Assembly: GCF_010731715.1 (NCBI RefSeq) | Contig: NZ_AP022587.1 | Span: 4,960,001-5,024,000, forward strand | Origin: Mycobacterium stomatepiae | Lineage (GTDB): Bacteria; Actinomycetota; Actinomycetes; Mycobacteriales; Mycobacteriaceae | Direction of reading: 5' to 3' | Length of the DNA stretch: 64,000 nt | Shown here: positions 36,219 to 45,083 of the stretch, piece by piece | How positions within the stretch are numbered: position 1 is the stretch's first letter | Layout: the number at the start of each line of letters is the position of its first letter | The notes under the pieces: generated by a model | Told to the model about the DNA's origin: nothing | Database searches by the model: none | The model's input: only the letters and a program-made list of their open reading frames with translations | Program-made: the position numbers and the translations under genes

Positions 36219-37742
36219 ATGCCGGTCGATCCGCGTACCCCGGTGCTCGTCGGGGTCGGCCAGTTCACCGAGCGCATCGACGACCCCGACTACCGGGGCA
36301 TGTCCGCGGTCGACCTCGCGACGGCAGCTGTGCGGGAAGCTCTCGCCGACACCGGCGCCAACGGCGTCGCGAAGGCCGTCGACACGGTCTTCGCGCTACG
36401 GCAGTTCGAGATCTCCGGACCGATGCCGGCAAAGCTCGGTAAGTCGAGCAACTATCCGCGTTCGGTGATGAACCGTCTCGGCGGCGACCCGGCCCGCGTG
36501 GTCCTTGAACCGGTCGGTGGGCAGGGTCCGCAGAAGCTCGTCACCGAGGCGGGTAACACCATCGTGGCGGGTGAGGCCGACGTCGTTCTGATCGTGGGCT
36601 CGGAGCCGGGTTCGACGGCCCGCTACTTCGCGAACCGTGACGACAAGCCGAACTTCCACGAACACGTCGAGGGTCAACTCGAGGATCGCGGCCATCAGAT
36701 CTACAGCTACATCGACGAATACACGATCCAGCACGGCCTGACCGGGGCGCCCGTGCAGTACGGGCTGCTGGAGAACGCCCGGCGCGCTCGACTCGGGCGC
36801 AGTGTCGCCGACTATCGGCGCGACATGGCCGAGCTGTTCGTCCCGATGTCGAAAGTGGCTGCCAAGAACCCGCTTTCGTCATCGCCGATCGAACGATCGG
36901 TCGACGAGATCGTCACCGTCACCGACGACAACCGGATGATCTGCGATCCGTACCCCCGGCTGCTCGTAGCCCGCGATCAGGTCAACCAGGGCGCGGCGGC
37001 GGTGCTGATGTCGGTGGAGGCCGCGTCGCGGCTCGGCGTGGCCGAGGACAAGTGGGTCTATCTGCACGGCCACTCGGACATGATCGAGCAGGCGATGCTC
37101 GACCGCGTCGATCTCGGCGCTAGCCCGGCGGCCGTCCATGCGGCCCGAGAAGCGTTGCGAGTGGCCGGGATCGGCATCGACGACGTCGCCACCTTCGATC
37201 TGTACAGCTGCTTCCCGTTTCCTGTGTTCGTCATCTGCGAAGCCCTGGGCATCGGCGGCGACGACCCGCGCGGCCTGACCCTGACCGGCGGGCTGTCGTA
37301 CTTCGGCGGCCCCGGCAACAGCTATTCGCTGCACGGTATCGCCGAGACGGTCGCTCAGATGCGGGACAGGCCAGGACAATTCGGTCTCGTCGGCGCCAAC
37401 GGCGGCATCATGAGCAAGTACTCGGTCGGCATCTACTCGACGACTCCGGTGGATTGGCGCGCCGACAACTGCGCGGCGCTGAACAAGGAGATCGACGCGC
37501 TGCCGAAGGTCGATGTCACCAAAACGCCCGACGGCGCAGCCACCATCGAGACGTACTCCGTGCGCTACGACTGGCCGATCCGTACCGGCATCATCGTCGG
37601 CAGGCTCGCCGCGGACAACCTGCGATTCATGGCCACCACCGATGACGACGACCTCGTCGCCTTGATGTCCGACGGCGATGCACTCGGCGCGGAGATCTCG
37701 GTGTGGACGACCGACAACGGCAACCGGGCTTCGCTGGGATAG
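36219..37742 (+). CDS. Thiolase-superfamily protein lacking the usual nucleophilic Cys
   Basis: A 507-residue thiolase-like protein. The N-terminal VDPRTPVLVGVGQFTER, VVLIVGSEPGSTAR, FDLYSCFPFPVFVICEALG and GGLSYFGGPGNSYSLHGIAE fit the thiolase/SCP2 fold, with a C-terminal OB-like extension after about residue 400 (VRYDWPIRTGIIVGRL). Where degradative and biosynthetic thiolases carry the nucleophilic Cys (CxSG), this protein reads EPVGGQGPQKLV, so standard Claisen thiolysis is unlikely. It may be a thiolase-like protein with noncatalytic, lyase or partner-dependent function, as with sterol side-chain aldolase partners. ATG 36219 has AGGAGG upstream. Confidence 0.8.
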   Translation: MPVDPRTPVLVGVGQFTERIDDPDYRGMSAVDLATAAVREALADTGANGVAKAVDTVFALRQFEISGPMPAKLGKSSNYPRSVMNRLGGDPARVVLEPVGGQGPQKLVTEAGNTIVAGEADVVLIVGSEPGSTARYFANRDDKPNFHEHVEGQLEDRGHQIYSYIDEYTIQHGLTGAPVQYGLLENARRARLGRSVADYRRDMAELFVPMSKVAAKNPLSSSPIERSVDEIVTVTDDNRMICDPYPRLLVARDQVNQGAAAVLMSVEAASRLGVAEDKWVYLHGHSDMIEQAMLDRVDLGASPAAVHAAREALRVAGIGIDDVATFDLYSCFPFPVFVICEALGIGGDDPRGLTLTGGLSYFGGPGNSYSLHGIAETVAQMRDRPGQFGLVGANGGIMSKYSVGIYSTTPVDWRADNCAALNKEIDALPKVDVTKTPDGAATIETYSVRYDWPIRTGIIVGRLAADNLRFMATTDDDDLVALMSDGDALGAEISVWTTDNGNRASLG

Positions 37743-37769
37743 CGGCATCCTGAACTGACGCTTCGCGAC

Positions 37770-37816
37770 ACTTAAACCACGCACGACACGCCGGCACGCG
37801 TCGCAATGGTTTAAGT
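37770..37816. terminator. Inverted repeat between convergent genes
   Basis: ACTTAAACCA (37770-37779) and TGGTTTAAGT (37807-37816) are a perfect 10-bp inverted repeat, AT-rich against the background. The 27-nt loop is itself partly self-complementary (CGACACGCCGG ... CGCGTCG). It lies between the stops of the thiolase-like gene and the convergent LLM gene, so it probably ends transcription from both sides. Confidence 0.6.
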
Positions 37817-37856
37817 CTCGAAGGACGCGCGGGCTGGCGAAGCGCGGGCCGCCCGC

Positions 37857-38705
37857 TTAGACCAGCGACGAGAGCTTGCCCGCCAGCCGCTCGACGTAGG
37901 CGGCGACCTCGTCCTCGGACTTGTCCGGCAGACCGAACAGCACCTCGGTCACCCCGAGCTCGGACCAGTGCGCCAGCTTTTCGGGCACCGGCTTGAAGTC
38001 CAGCGCCACGATTTGCGGGGCACCGTCGCGCCCGGCGGCCGCCCAGGTGTCCTGCAGCAGTTTCACCGGTTCGTCGATGTTGAAATCACGCGGCGTGGTG
38101 ATCCAGCCATCGGCGCTGCGGGCGATCCACTTGAAGTTCTTCTCGTTGCCCGCGGCACCCACCAGCACCGGGATATGCGGCTGCACCGGCTTGGGCCAGG
38201 CCCAGCTGGGGCCGAATTTGACGAACTCACCGTCGTAGGAGGCTTCCTCTTGTGTCCACAGCGCGCGCATGGCTTCGAGGTACTCGCGCAGGCAGGTGCG
38301 GCGGCGTCCGGCCGGCACGCCATGGTCAGCCAGTTCGTCGGTGTTCCAACCGAATCCGACGCCGAGGCTGACCCGGCCGCCGGACAGGTGGTCCAGGGTG
38401 GCGATGCTTTTCGCCAACGTGATCGGGTCGTGCTCGACGGGCAGTGCCACCGCGGTGGACAGCCGCACCCGCGACGTCACCGCGCAGGCGGCGCCTAGGC
38501 TCACCCACGGGTCCAGCGTGCGCATGTACCGGTCATCCGGCAGCGACTCGTCACCCGTGGTCGGGTGCGCCGCTTCCCGCTTGACCGGGATGTGGGTGTG
38601 TTCCGGCACGTAGAAGGTCTTGAAGCCGTGGTCGTCGGCGAGTTTGGCGGCGGCCGCCGGAGAGATGCCCCGGTCACTGGTGAAAAGCACTAGCCCGTAA
38701 TCCAT
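37857..38705 (-). CDS. LLM-class (probable F420-dependent) oxidoreductase (Rv0953c-like)
   Basis: A 282-residue luciferase-like barrel. [99 protein letters not shown] and [29 protein letters not shown] are typical of mycobacterial F420-dependent enzymes. ATG 38705 gives exactly the Rv0953c length; upstream in-frame codons are non-homologous. A perfect KstR palindrome ends nine bases before the ATG, so the transcript is probably nearly leaderless and tightly repressed. Likely a lipid or sterol oxidoreductase; substrate unknown. Confidence 0.9.
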   Translation of the reverse strand: MDYGLVLFTSDRGISPAAAAKLADDHGFKTFYVPEHTHIPVKREAAHPTTGDESLPDDRYMRTLDPWVSLGAACAVTSRVRLSTAVALPVEHDPITLAKSIATLDHLSGGRVSLGVGFGWNTDELADHGVPAGRRRTCLREYLEAMRALWTQEEASYDGEFVKFGPSWAWPKPVQPHIPVLVGAAGNEKNFKWIARSADGWITTPRDFNIDEPVKLLQDTWAAAGRDGAPQIVALDFKPVPEKLAHWSELGVTEVLFGLPDKSEDEVAAYVERLAGKLSSLV

Positions 38706-38714
38706 GCACAGAAT

Positions 38715-38728
38715 TAGAACGTGTTCTA
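38715..38728. promoter_or_regulatory. KstR-type operator TAGAACGTGTTCTA
   Basis: Identical to the 14-mer at 21307. It abuts the start codon of the Rv0953c-like gene (nine-base gap), where bound repressor would block initiation. It may also affect the rightward promoter of the DUF5336 gene 260 bp away, though that is less likely. Confidence 0.8.
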
Positions 38729-38988
38729 CCTGTGCCGGGCAACCCGCCCTCCGCGGAGCGGCTGGAAGACGGGGTGGGACGACGATCCGCCCTGGTCGCG
38801 CGCGGGGGCCGGTCGCTCCGGCGCTGTCGCCCGAACGTGCGCTAGCGTGGTTGATCGATCGCGCGCAACGCAGGCGCGGGCACGTCTTGGCGTTGAGAAC
38901 GGCGGGCCCTGGAAGCACAGCGTCGCACCGCAATGGTGGGGTGGCGCCTGTCGAGGTCTTGAAGGCACTGCAAGCAACAGGAGGAGTC

Positions 38989-39840
38989 ATGACCTACTCG
39001 CCCGGGAGTCCCGGCTATCCGCAAGCGCAGCCGGGCGGCTCCTACCCCGGTGCCACACCGTCGTTCGCGAAGACCGACGACGCCGAGAGTAAGTTGCCGC
39101 TGTACGTCAACATCGCGGTGGTCGCGCTCGGCCTGGCGGTGTACCTGCTGAACTTCGGGCCGACCTTCGTCCTCAGCGCCGACCTCGGTCCGGCCGCCGG
39201 CGGCCGCGCCGGTGACGCTGGCACCGCGGTGCTCGTCGCCGTACTGGCCACGCTGCTCGCCGGGCTGAGTTTCGTGCCCAAGGCCAAGAACTACGCGGGT
39301 GTGGTCGCGGCGGTCGCCGTCCTGGGCGCGCTGCTGGCGATCGCGGAGGTGATCAACACCCCGGCCGGCTTCGCGGTGGGCTGGGCCATGTGGCCGCTGG
39401 TGGCGGCCAGCGTGCTGCAGGCCGTCGCCGCTGTCGTCGTGCTACTGCTGGACGCCGGCGTCATCACCCCGCCGCCGCCGCGGCCCAAGTACGATCCCTA
39501 CGCCCAGCAGTACGGGCAATACGGCCAGTACGGGCAGTACGGCGCTCAGCAGCACGGCGGCTACTACGGTCAGCCGGGCCCGCAGCAGCACAACCCGCAG
39601 TCCGGTTACGGATCGCAGTATGGCGGCTACCCCTCGAGCCAGGCCCCGACCCAGAGCGCGATCCCGACCGGTGGTTTCGGTGCCCAGTCCCCGCAGTCCG
39701 GACCGCAGTCGGCGGCGCAGCAGGGCCCGTCGACGCCGCCCACCGGCTTCCCGAGCTTCAGCCCGCCACCGTCGGTCGGGGGTGCGGGTGCCTCCGAACA
39801 GCCCGGCGACCAGCCGCCCTCTGGACCGGCCCCGGCCTAA
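38989..39840 (+). CDS. DUF5336 membrane protein, 34 kDa antigen-like (Rv0954-like)
   Basis: 283 residues. A short polar N terminus precedes four hydrophobic helices ([81 protein letters not shown]). A long Gln/Tyr/Gly/Pro-rich cytosolic or external tail has tandem YGQ units ([14 protein letters not shown]). M. tuberculosis Rv0954 has the same plan and has been linked to division-site proteins. ATG 38989 follows AGGAGG. It precedes perM by 39 bp, so both may be one transcript. Confidence 0.9.
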   Translation: MTYSPGSPGYPQAQPGGSYPGATPSFAKTDDAESKLPLYVNIAVVALGLAVYLLNFGPTFVLSADLGPAAGGRAGDAGTAVLVAVLATLLAGLSFVPKAKNYAGVVAAVAVLGALLAIAEVINTPAGFAVGWAMWPLVAASVLQAVAAVVVLLLDAGVITPPPPRPKYDPYAQQYGQYGQYGQYGAQQHGGYYGQPGPQQHNPQSGYGSQYGGYPSSQAPTQSAIPTGGFGAQSPQSGPQSAAQQGPSTPPTGFPSFSPPPSVGGAGASEQPGDQPPSGPAPA

Positions 39841-39879
39841 CCGCGGGCTCTCGCGCCTCGACGGGCACGTGCGCCAACA

Positions 39880-41319
39880 GTGACAAGGGTGTCAGCAAGC
39901 GGGGACAACCGGGCAGCGGGCGCTCGCCAGGCGCGTGACCTCGTTCGGGTCGCATTCGGCCCGGCTGTGCTCGCCCTCGTCATCATCGCCGCGGTCACGC
40001 TGCTTCAGCTGCTGATCGCCAACAGCGACATGACCGGCGCGCTCGGGGCGATCGCCAGCATCTGGCTGGGCGTGCACCGGGTGCCGATTTCGATCGGTGG
40101 CCGCGAGTTGGGCGTATTGCCGCTGCTGCCGATCCTGTTCATGGTGTGGGCGACGGCGCGCACCACGGCGCGGGCCACGACCCGGTATTCGTCTTGGCTG
40201 GTGGTTCGCTGGGTCGTCGCATCGGCGCTGGGTGGGCCGCTGCTGATCGCGGCGATCGCGCTGGCCGTCATCCACGACGCGTCCACGGTGCTCACCGAGC
40301 TGCAGACACCCAGTGCCCTGCGCGCATTCGCCAGCGTCGCGGTGGTGCACGCCATCGGCGCCGTGATCGGGGTCGGGTCCCGGGTCGGCCGGCGGGCGCT
40401 GACGGCGGTGTCCTTGCCGTTCTGGGTGGGCGATTCCCTGCGCGCCGCGGCCGCCGGCGTGCTGGCGCTGGTCGGACTCTCCGGCTTCGTGACGGCGGGA
40501 TCGCTGATCCTGCACTGGGCGACGATGCAGGAGCTCTACGGGATCACCGATTCGATCTTCGGTGAGTTCAGCCTCACCGTGCTTTCCATGCTCTACGCAC
40601 CGAACGTCATCGTCGGCACCTCGGCGGTCGCGGCGGGGTCCAGTGCGCACATCGGTTTTGCGACGTTTAGTTCGTTCACCGTTTTCGGCGGTGATATCCC
40701 GGCACTGCCCGTGCTGGCAGCAGTTCCGACGCCACCGCTCGGGCCAGCGTGGGTGGCGCTGCTGATCGTCGGCGCATCGTCGGGTGTGGCGGTCGGCCAG
40801 CAATGCGCACGTCGTCCGCTGCCGCTGCTTCCGGCATTGGCCAAGCTTGCAGTCGCCGCGGTGGTTGGGGCACTGGTGATGTCGCTGCTGGCATTCGGCA
40901 GCAGCGGCCGGCTGGGCAACTTCGGCGACGTCGGGGTGGATCAGGGTGCCCTGTGGATCGGCACCTTGTTCTGGTTCGCGGTCATCGGCTGGGTGACGGT
41001 GGTGATGACGGGCGGGATCAGGCCGATCAGATTCACAAGGCCTCGGCGGCCCAAGCAGAAGCGCGCACCCGCGCCGACGCCGGCCCAAGAACCGAAGGAC
41101 TTCGCGGACACCTTCGCCGCGCCTGTCGAGCACGACCTGCTGCTCGACGACGAGGCGTTCACCGGGCCACCGTCCGACGAGCCCCTGCTTGAGCCCCTGT
41201 CCGACGAGCCTTTGCCCGGCGAGCCGGCGTTTGACCAGCCCGATGACGAAGCGCGGCAGCCCGAGGCCGGGTCCGACGAATCCGGGCACAGCGCGACCGA
41301 GCACGATTCCGGGGACTAG
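39880..41319 (+). CDS. perM: Integral membrane protein PerM (DUF6350)
   Basis: 479 residues with about ten hydrophobic segments, from [23 protein letters not shown] through [20 protein letters not shown] basic patch ([12 protein letters not shown]) and an acidic repetitive tail follow ([25 protein letters not shown]). PerM (Rv0955) is required for persistence in chronic infection and supports cell division by stabilising FtsB. The acidic Pro-Asp-Glu tail is the most variable part. GTG 39880 is the start. It is followed by purN after 71 bp. Confidence 0.9.
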   Translation: MTRVSASGDNRAAGARQARDLVRVAFGPAVLALVIIAAVTLLQLLIANSDMTGALGAIASIWLGVHRVPISIGGRELGVLPLLPILFMVWATARTTARATTRYSSWLVVRWVVASALGGPLLIAAIALAVIHDASTVLTELQTPSALRAFASVAVVHAIGAVIGVGSRVGRRALTAVSLPFWVGDSLRAAAAGVLALVGLSGFVTAGSLILHWATMQELYGITDSIFGEFSLTVLSMLYAPNVIVGTSAVAAGSSAHIGFATFSSFTVFGGDIPALPVLAAVPTPPLGPAWVALLIVGASSGVAVGQQCARRPLPLLPALAKLAVAAVVGALVMSLLAFGSSGRLGNFGDVGVDQGALWIGTLFWFAVIGWVTVVMTGGIRPIRFTRPRRPKQKRAPAPTPAQEPKDFADTFAAPVEHDLLLDDEAFTGPPSDEPLLEPLSDEPLPGEPAFDQPDDEARQPEAGSDESGHSATEHDSGD

Positions 41320-41390
41320 CGGCACTGCCCGCCTGCGGTGTTCGGCCGGTCGTCTCGTCACCCGGCCGTTGTCGTTAGTAGGCTCGCGAT

Positions 41391-42020
41391 GTGCTCGAAC
41401 CGCTGCGCGTGCCTCCGAGTGCACCGGCGCGATTGGTGGTGCTGGCGTCGGGCACCGGCTCGCTACTGAATTCGCTGCTGGCCGCCGCCGTCGACGACTT
41501 CCCGGCTCGGGTGGTCGCGGTCGGCGTGGATCGCGACTGCCGGGCCACCGAGATCGCCGCGGCCGCATCGGTGCCGACGTTCACGGTCCGGCTCGGCGAT
41601 CACCCCAGCCGCGAAGCCTGGGACGCCGCCATCACCGAGGCTACCGCCGCGCACTCGCCCGATCTCATCGTCTCGGCCGGATTCATGAAAATCCTTGGAC
41701 CACAATTCCTTTCGAGATTCTGCGGACGCACGCTGAACACCCATCCGGCGCTGCTGCCGGCGTTCCCGGGAGCGCACGCGGTTCCCGAAGCGCTGGATTA
41801 CGGTGTGAAGGTTACTGGCTGTACGGTGCACCTGGTGGATGCCGGCATGGACACCGGGCCGATATTGGCGCAGGAGTCCATTCCGGTCCTCGACGGCGAC
41901 ACCGAAGAGACACTGCACGAACGCATCAAAGTCATCGAACGGCGACTGCTGGTGGACGTGGTGGCCGCGATCGCGACTCGCGGCGTGACCTGGATCGGAC
42001 GAAAGGCGACCCTGGGATGA
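41391..42020 (+). CDS. purN: Phosphoribosylglycinamide formyltransferase PurN
   Basis: A 209-residue 10-formyltetrahydrofolate-dependent GAR transformylase. [17 protein letters not shown] (phosphate loop), [10 protein letters not shown], the catalytic [14 protein letters not shown] with Asn and His, and [16 protein letters not shown] with the essential Asp. It catalyses the third step of purine synthesis. GTG 41391 is the start. purH follows after seven bases, forming an operon as in M. tuberculosis Rv0956-Rv0957. Confidence 0.96.
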   Translation: MLEPLRVPPSAPARLVVLASGTGSLLNSLLAAAVDDFPARVVAVGVDRDCRATEIAAAASVPTFTVRLGDHPSREAWDAAITEATAAHSPDLIVSAGFMKILGPQFLSRFCGRTLNTHPALLPAFPGAHAVPEALDYGVKVTGCTVHLVDAGMDTGPILAQESIPVLDGDTEETLHERIKVIERRLLVDVVAAIATRGVTWIGRKATLG

Positions 42021-42027
42021 GCACAGC

Positions 42028-43611
42028 ATGAGCACCGACGAGTCAAGAAGAGCGATTCGCCGCGCCCTGATCAGCGTCTACGACAAGACCGGGTTGATTG
42101 AACTCGCCCAGGGCCTCACTGCGGCCGGCGTCGAGATCGTCTCGACCGGTTCGACCGCGAAAACCATTGCGGACAACGGCATTCCGGTGACCCCCGTGGA
42201 GCAGCTGACCGGCTTTCCCGAAGTGCTCGACGGCCGGGTCAAGACATTGCACCCGCGCGTGCACGCCGGACTGCTCGCCGATCTGCGCAAGCCCGAGCAC
42301 GCCGCGGCGCTCGAGGAGCTCGGGATCGCGGCCTTCGAACTGGTGGTGGTGAACCTCTATCCGTTCAGCCAGACCGTCGACTCCGGCGCGGGCCTGGACG
42401 AATGCGTCGAGCAGATCGACATCGGCGGGCCGTCGATGGTTCGGGCGGCCGCGAAAAACCATCCGAGCGTGGCGGTGGTCGTCGACCCGCTCGGCTACGA
42501 CGGGGTGCTCGCCGCGACGCGTAACGGCGGATTCACCCTCGCCGAGCGCAAGAAGCTGGCGTCGTTGGCCTTTCAGCACACCGCGGAGTACGACATCGCG
42601 GTGGCGAGCTGGATGGAATGCACCGTGGCGCCCGAGCATCCCGAAACGGCGTTCCCGCGGTGGTACGGCCACAGCTGGCGCCGCTCGGCGATGCTGCGCT
42701 ACGGCGAGAACCCGCACCAGCAGGCCGCGCTATACGTCGATCCGGCAGCCTGGCCGGGCCTTGCGCAGGCCGAGCAGCTGCACGGAAAAGAGATGTCCTA
42801 CAACAACTTCACCGACGCGGACGCGGCCTGGCGGGCCGCGTTCGACCACGAAGAAATCTGTGTGGCCATCATCAAGCACGCCAACCCGTGTGGGATCGCG
42901 ATCTCGTCGATCTCGGTCGCCGACGCCCATCGCAAGGCCCACGAGTGCGATCCGCTGAGCGCCTTCGGGGGCGTCATCGCCACGAATACCGAAGTCAGCC
43001 TTGAGATGGCGGAGTACGTCGGCACCATCTTCACCGAGGTGATCGTGGCCCCCGCATACGCGCCGGATGCCCTCGATGCCTTGACACGCAAGAAGAACAT
43101 CCGGGTGCTGGTGGCTTCCGAGCCGCTGGCCGGTGGCGCCGAGCTGAGGCCGGTCAGCGGGGGATTGCTGATGCAGCAGCGTGACCAGCTCGACGCGCAC
43201 GGTGACAACCCGGCCAACTGGACGCTGGCGACGGGAGCACCGGCGGACTCGGCGACGTTAAGCGACCTCGTCTTTGCGTGGCGCACCTGTCGCGCGGTCA
43301 AGTCGAACGCGATCGTGATCGCCGCCGGCGGCGCCACGATCGGCGTCGGCATGGGTCAGGTCAACCGGGTCGACGCGGCCCGGCTGGCCATCGAAAGAGG
43401 GAATGCGCGCGGCGGCGACCGCGTCCGCGGCTCGGTGGCGGCCTCCGATGCGTTCTTTCCCTTCCCGGACGGGCTGGAAACGCTGGCGCGCGCGGGAGTC
43501 AAAGCGATCGTGCACCCCGGCGGCTCGGTGCGCGACGACGAAGTGACCGCGGCGGCCACCGCGGCCGGCGTCACCTTGTACCTCACCGGTGCGCGCCACT
43601 TCGCTCACTAG
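42028..43611 (+). CDS. purH: Bifunctional AICAR transformylase/IMP cyclohydrolase PurH
   Basis: 527 residues with two domains. The N-terminal cyclohydrolase ([47 protein letters not shown]) is followed by the C-terminal AICAR formyltransferase ([78 protein letters not shown]). It performs the last two steps to IMP. Rv0957 is 523 residues. Translation is likely coupled to purN. Confidence 0.97.
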   Translation: MSTDESRRAIRRALISVYDKTGLIELAQGLTAAGVEIVSTGSTAKTIADNGIPVTPVEQLTGFPEVLDGRVKTLHPRVHAGLLADLRKPEHAAALEELGIAAFELVVVNLYPFSQTVDSGAGLDECVEQIDIGGPSMVRAAAKNHPSVAVVVDPLGYDGVLAATRNGGFTLAERKKLASLAFQHTAEYDIAVASWMECTVAPEHPETAFPRWYGHSWRRSAMLRYGENPHQQAALYVDPAAWPGLAQAEQLHGKEMSYNNFTDADAAWRAAFDHEEICVAIIKHANPCGIAISSISVADAHRKAHECDPLSAFGGVIATNTEVSLEMAEYVGTIFTEVIVAPAYAPDALDALTRKKNIRVLVASEPLAGGAELRPVSGGLLMQQRDQLDAHGDNPANWTLATGAPADSATLSDLVFAWRTCRAVKSNAIVIAAGGATIGVGMGQVNRVDAARLAIERGNARGGDRVRGSVAASDAFFPFPDGLETLARAGVKAIVHPGGSVRDDEVTAAATAAGVTLYLTGARHFAH

Positions 43612-43697
43612 GGCGCACTGAAATCAGTGCGCGGGCACAGTTAAGGTCCCTAAACCCGGTGCACATGACGCACATATGTCGCGCGACGTAACTTGGA

Positions 43698-45083
43698 GTG
43701 GTGACATCACCGAGCAATCTGCCCCGAACCGTCGGCGAGCTGCGTGCGTCCGGCCATCGTGAACGGGGAGTCAAGCAGGAAATCCGCGAGAATCTGCTGA
43801 CGGCGCTGGCCGAGGGTGACGATATCTGGCCGGGCATCCTGGGATTCGAGGACACCGTATTGCCCCAGCTGGAGCGGGCGCTGATCGCGGGTCACGACTT
43901 CGTTCTGCTCGGCGAGCGCGGCCAGGGTAAAACTCGACTGCTGCGCGCGCTGGTCGGCTTGCTCGATGAATGGACACCGGTGATCGGGGGCGCCGAGCTC
44001 GGCGAGCACCCTTACACACCGATCACTCCGGAGTCGATCCGGCGGGCCGCCACCCTCGGCGACGACCTGCCGGTGGAGTGGCGACACCGCAGCGAGCGCT
44101 ACACCGAGAAGCTGGCCACGCCCGACACCAGCGTCGCCGACCTGGTCGGTGACATCGACCCGATCAAGGTAGCCGAGGGCCGCAGCCTCGGGGACCCGGA
44201 GACCATCGCCTACGGCCTGATCCCGCGGGCGCACCGCGGCGTCGTGGCGGTCAACGAACTGCCCGACCTCGCCGAGCGGATTCAGGTGTCGATGCTCAAC
44301 GTGATGGAGGAGCGCGACATCCAGGTCCGCGGCTACACGCTGCGCCTGCCGCTGGACGTGTTGGTGGTCGCCAGTGCCAACCCCGAGGACTACACCAACC
44401 GCGGCCGCATCATCACCCCGCTCAAGGACCGGTTCGGCGCCGAGATCCGCACCCACTACCCGCTGGAGCTGGACGCGGAGGTCGGCGTCATCGTCCAGGA
44501 AGCACACCTGAGCGCGCAGGTGCCCGATTACCTGACGCAGGTGATCGCGCGGTTCGCCCGCTACCTGCGCGAGTCGAACTCGGTCGACCAGCGATCCGGC
44601 GTCTCTGCGCGGTTCGCGATCGCGGCGGCCGAGACCGTCGCCGCCTCCGCGCGGCACCGGGATGCGATCCTCGGCGAGACCGACCCGGTGGCCCGAGTTG
44701 TGGACCTGGGCACCGTGATCGACGTGCTGCGCGGCAAGTTGGAGTTCGAATCCGGTGAGGAGGGCCGCGAGCAGGCGGTGCTCGAGCACCTATTGCGCCG
44801 CGCCACCGCCGACACCGCGTCTCGGACGCTCGGTGGCATCGACGTTGCCCCACTGGTCTCCGCGGTGGAAGCCGGTTCGGCGGTGACGACGGGCGAGCGG
44901 ATCTCGGCCAAGGACGTGCTGGCCGCGGTTCCGGGCCTGCCGGTCGTGGAGGAGATCGCCGATCGGCTGCAAGCGGAATCCGAGGGCGAACGCGCTGCGG
45001 CGCTGGAGCTGGCACTGGAAGCGCTGTATCTGGCCAAGCGCATCGACAAGGTGTCCGGGGAGGGCCAAACCGTCTATGGCTAA
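43698..45083 (+). CDS. MoxR/ChlI-type AAA+ ATPase (Rv0958-like)
   Basis: A 461-residue AAA+ protein. Walker A is LLGERGQGKTRLLRALV, the Walker B region HRGVVAVNELPDLAERIQVSMLNVMEE, sensor 1 VLVVASANPEDYTNRGRI with an arginine-rich KDRFGAEIRTHYP. It resembles magnesium-chelatase subunit I, but the pairing with a VWA protein and no porphyrin context favours a MoxR-like chaperone that remodels or activates another protein. The start is GTG 43698 or the adjacent GTG 43701. Its stop overlaps the start of the VWA gene. Rv0958 is 459 residues. Confidence 0.88.
   Translation: MVTSPSNLPRTVGELRASGHRERGVKQEIRENLLTALAEGDDIWPGILGFEDTVLPQLERALIAGHDFVLLGERGQGKTRLLRALVGLLDEWTPVIGGAELGEHPYTPITPESIRRAATLGDDLPVEWRHRSERYTEKLATPDTSVADLVGDIDPIKVAEGRSLGDPETIAYGLIPRAHRGVVAVNELPDLAERIQVSMLNVMEERDIQVRGYTLRLPLDVLVVASANPEDYTNRGRIITPLKDRFGAEIRTHYPLELDAEVGVIVQEAHLSAQVPDYLTQVIARFARYLRESNSVDQRSGVSARFAIAAAETVAASARHRDAILGETDPVARVVDLGTVIDVLRGKLEFESGEEGREQAVLEHLLRRATADTASRTLGGIDVAPLVSAVEAGSAVTTGERISAKDVLAAVPGLPVVEEIADRLQAESEGERAAALELALEALYLAKRIDKVSGEGQTVYG

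Noticed and set aside
39526..39560. Direct repeats in the DUF5336 gene as a regulatory array
   Set aside because: They encode the in-frame YGQ repeats of the protein tail and need no other explanation.
39892..41568. 558-codon leftward open frame opposite perM/purN
   Set aside because: Arg/Gln/His-rich antisense shadow of perM.
43698..45083. Magnesium chelatase subunit I for chlorophyll or cobalamin metal insertion
   Set aside because: Although similar to ChlI, it is paired with a MoxR-type VWA partner and has no chelatase subunit H or D nearby.
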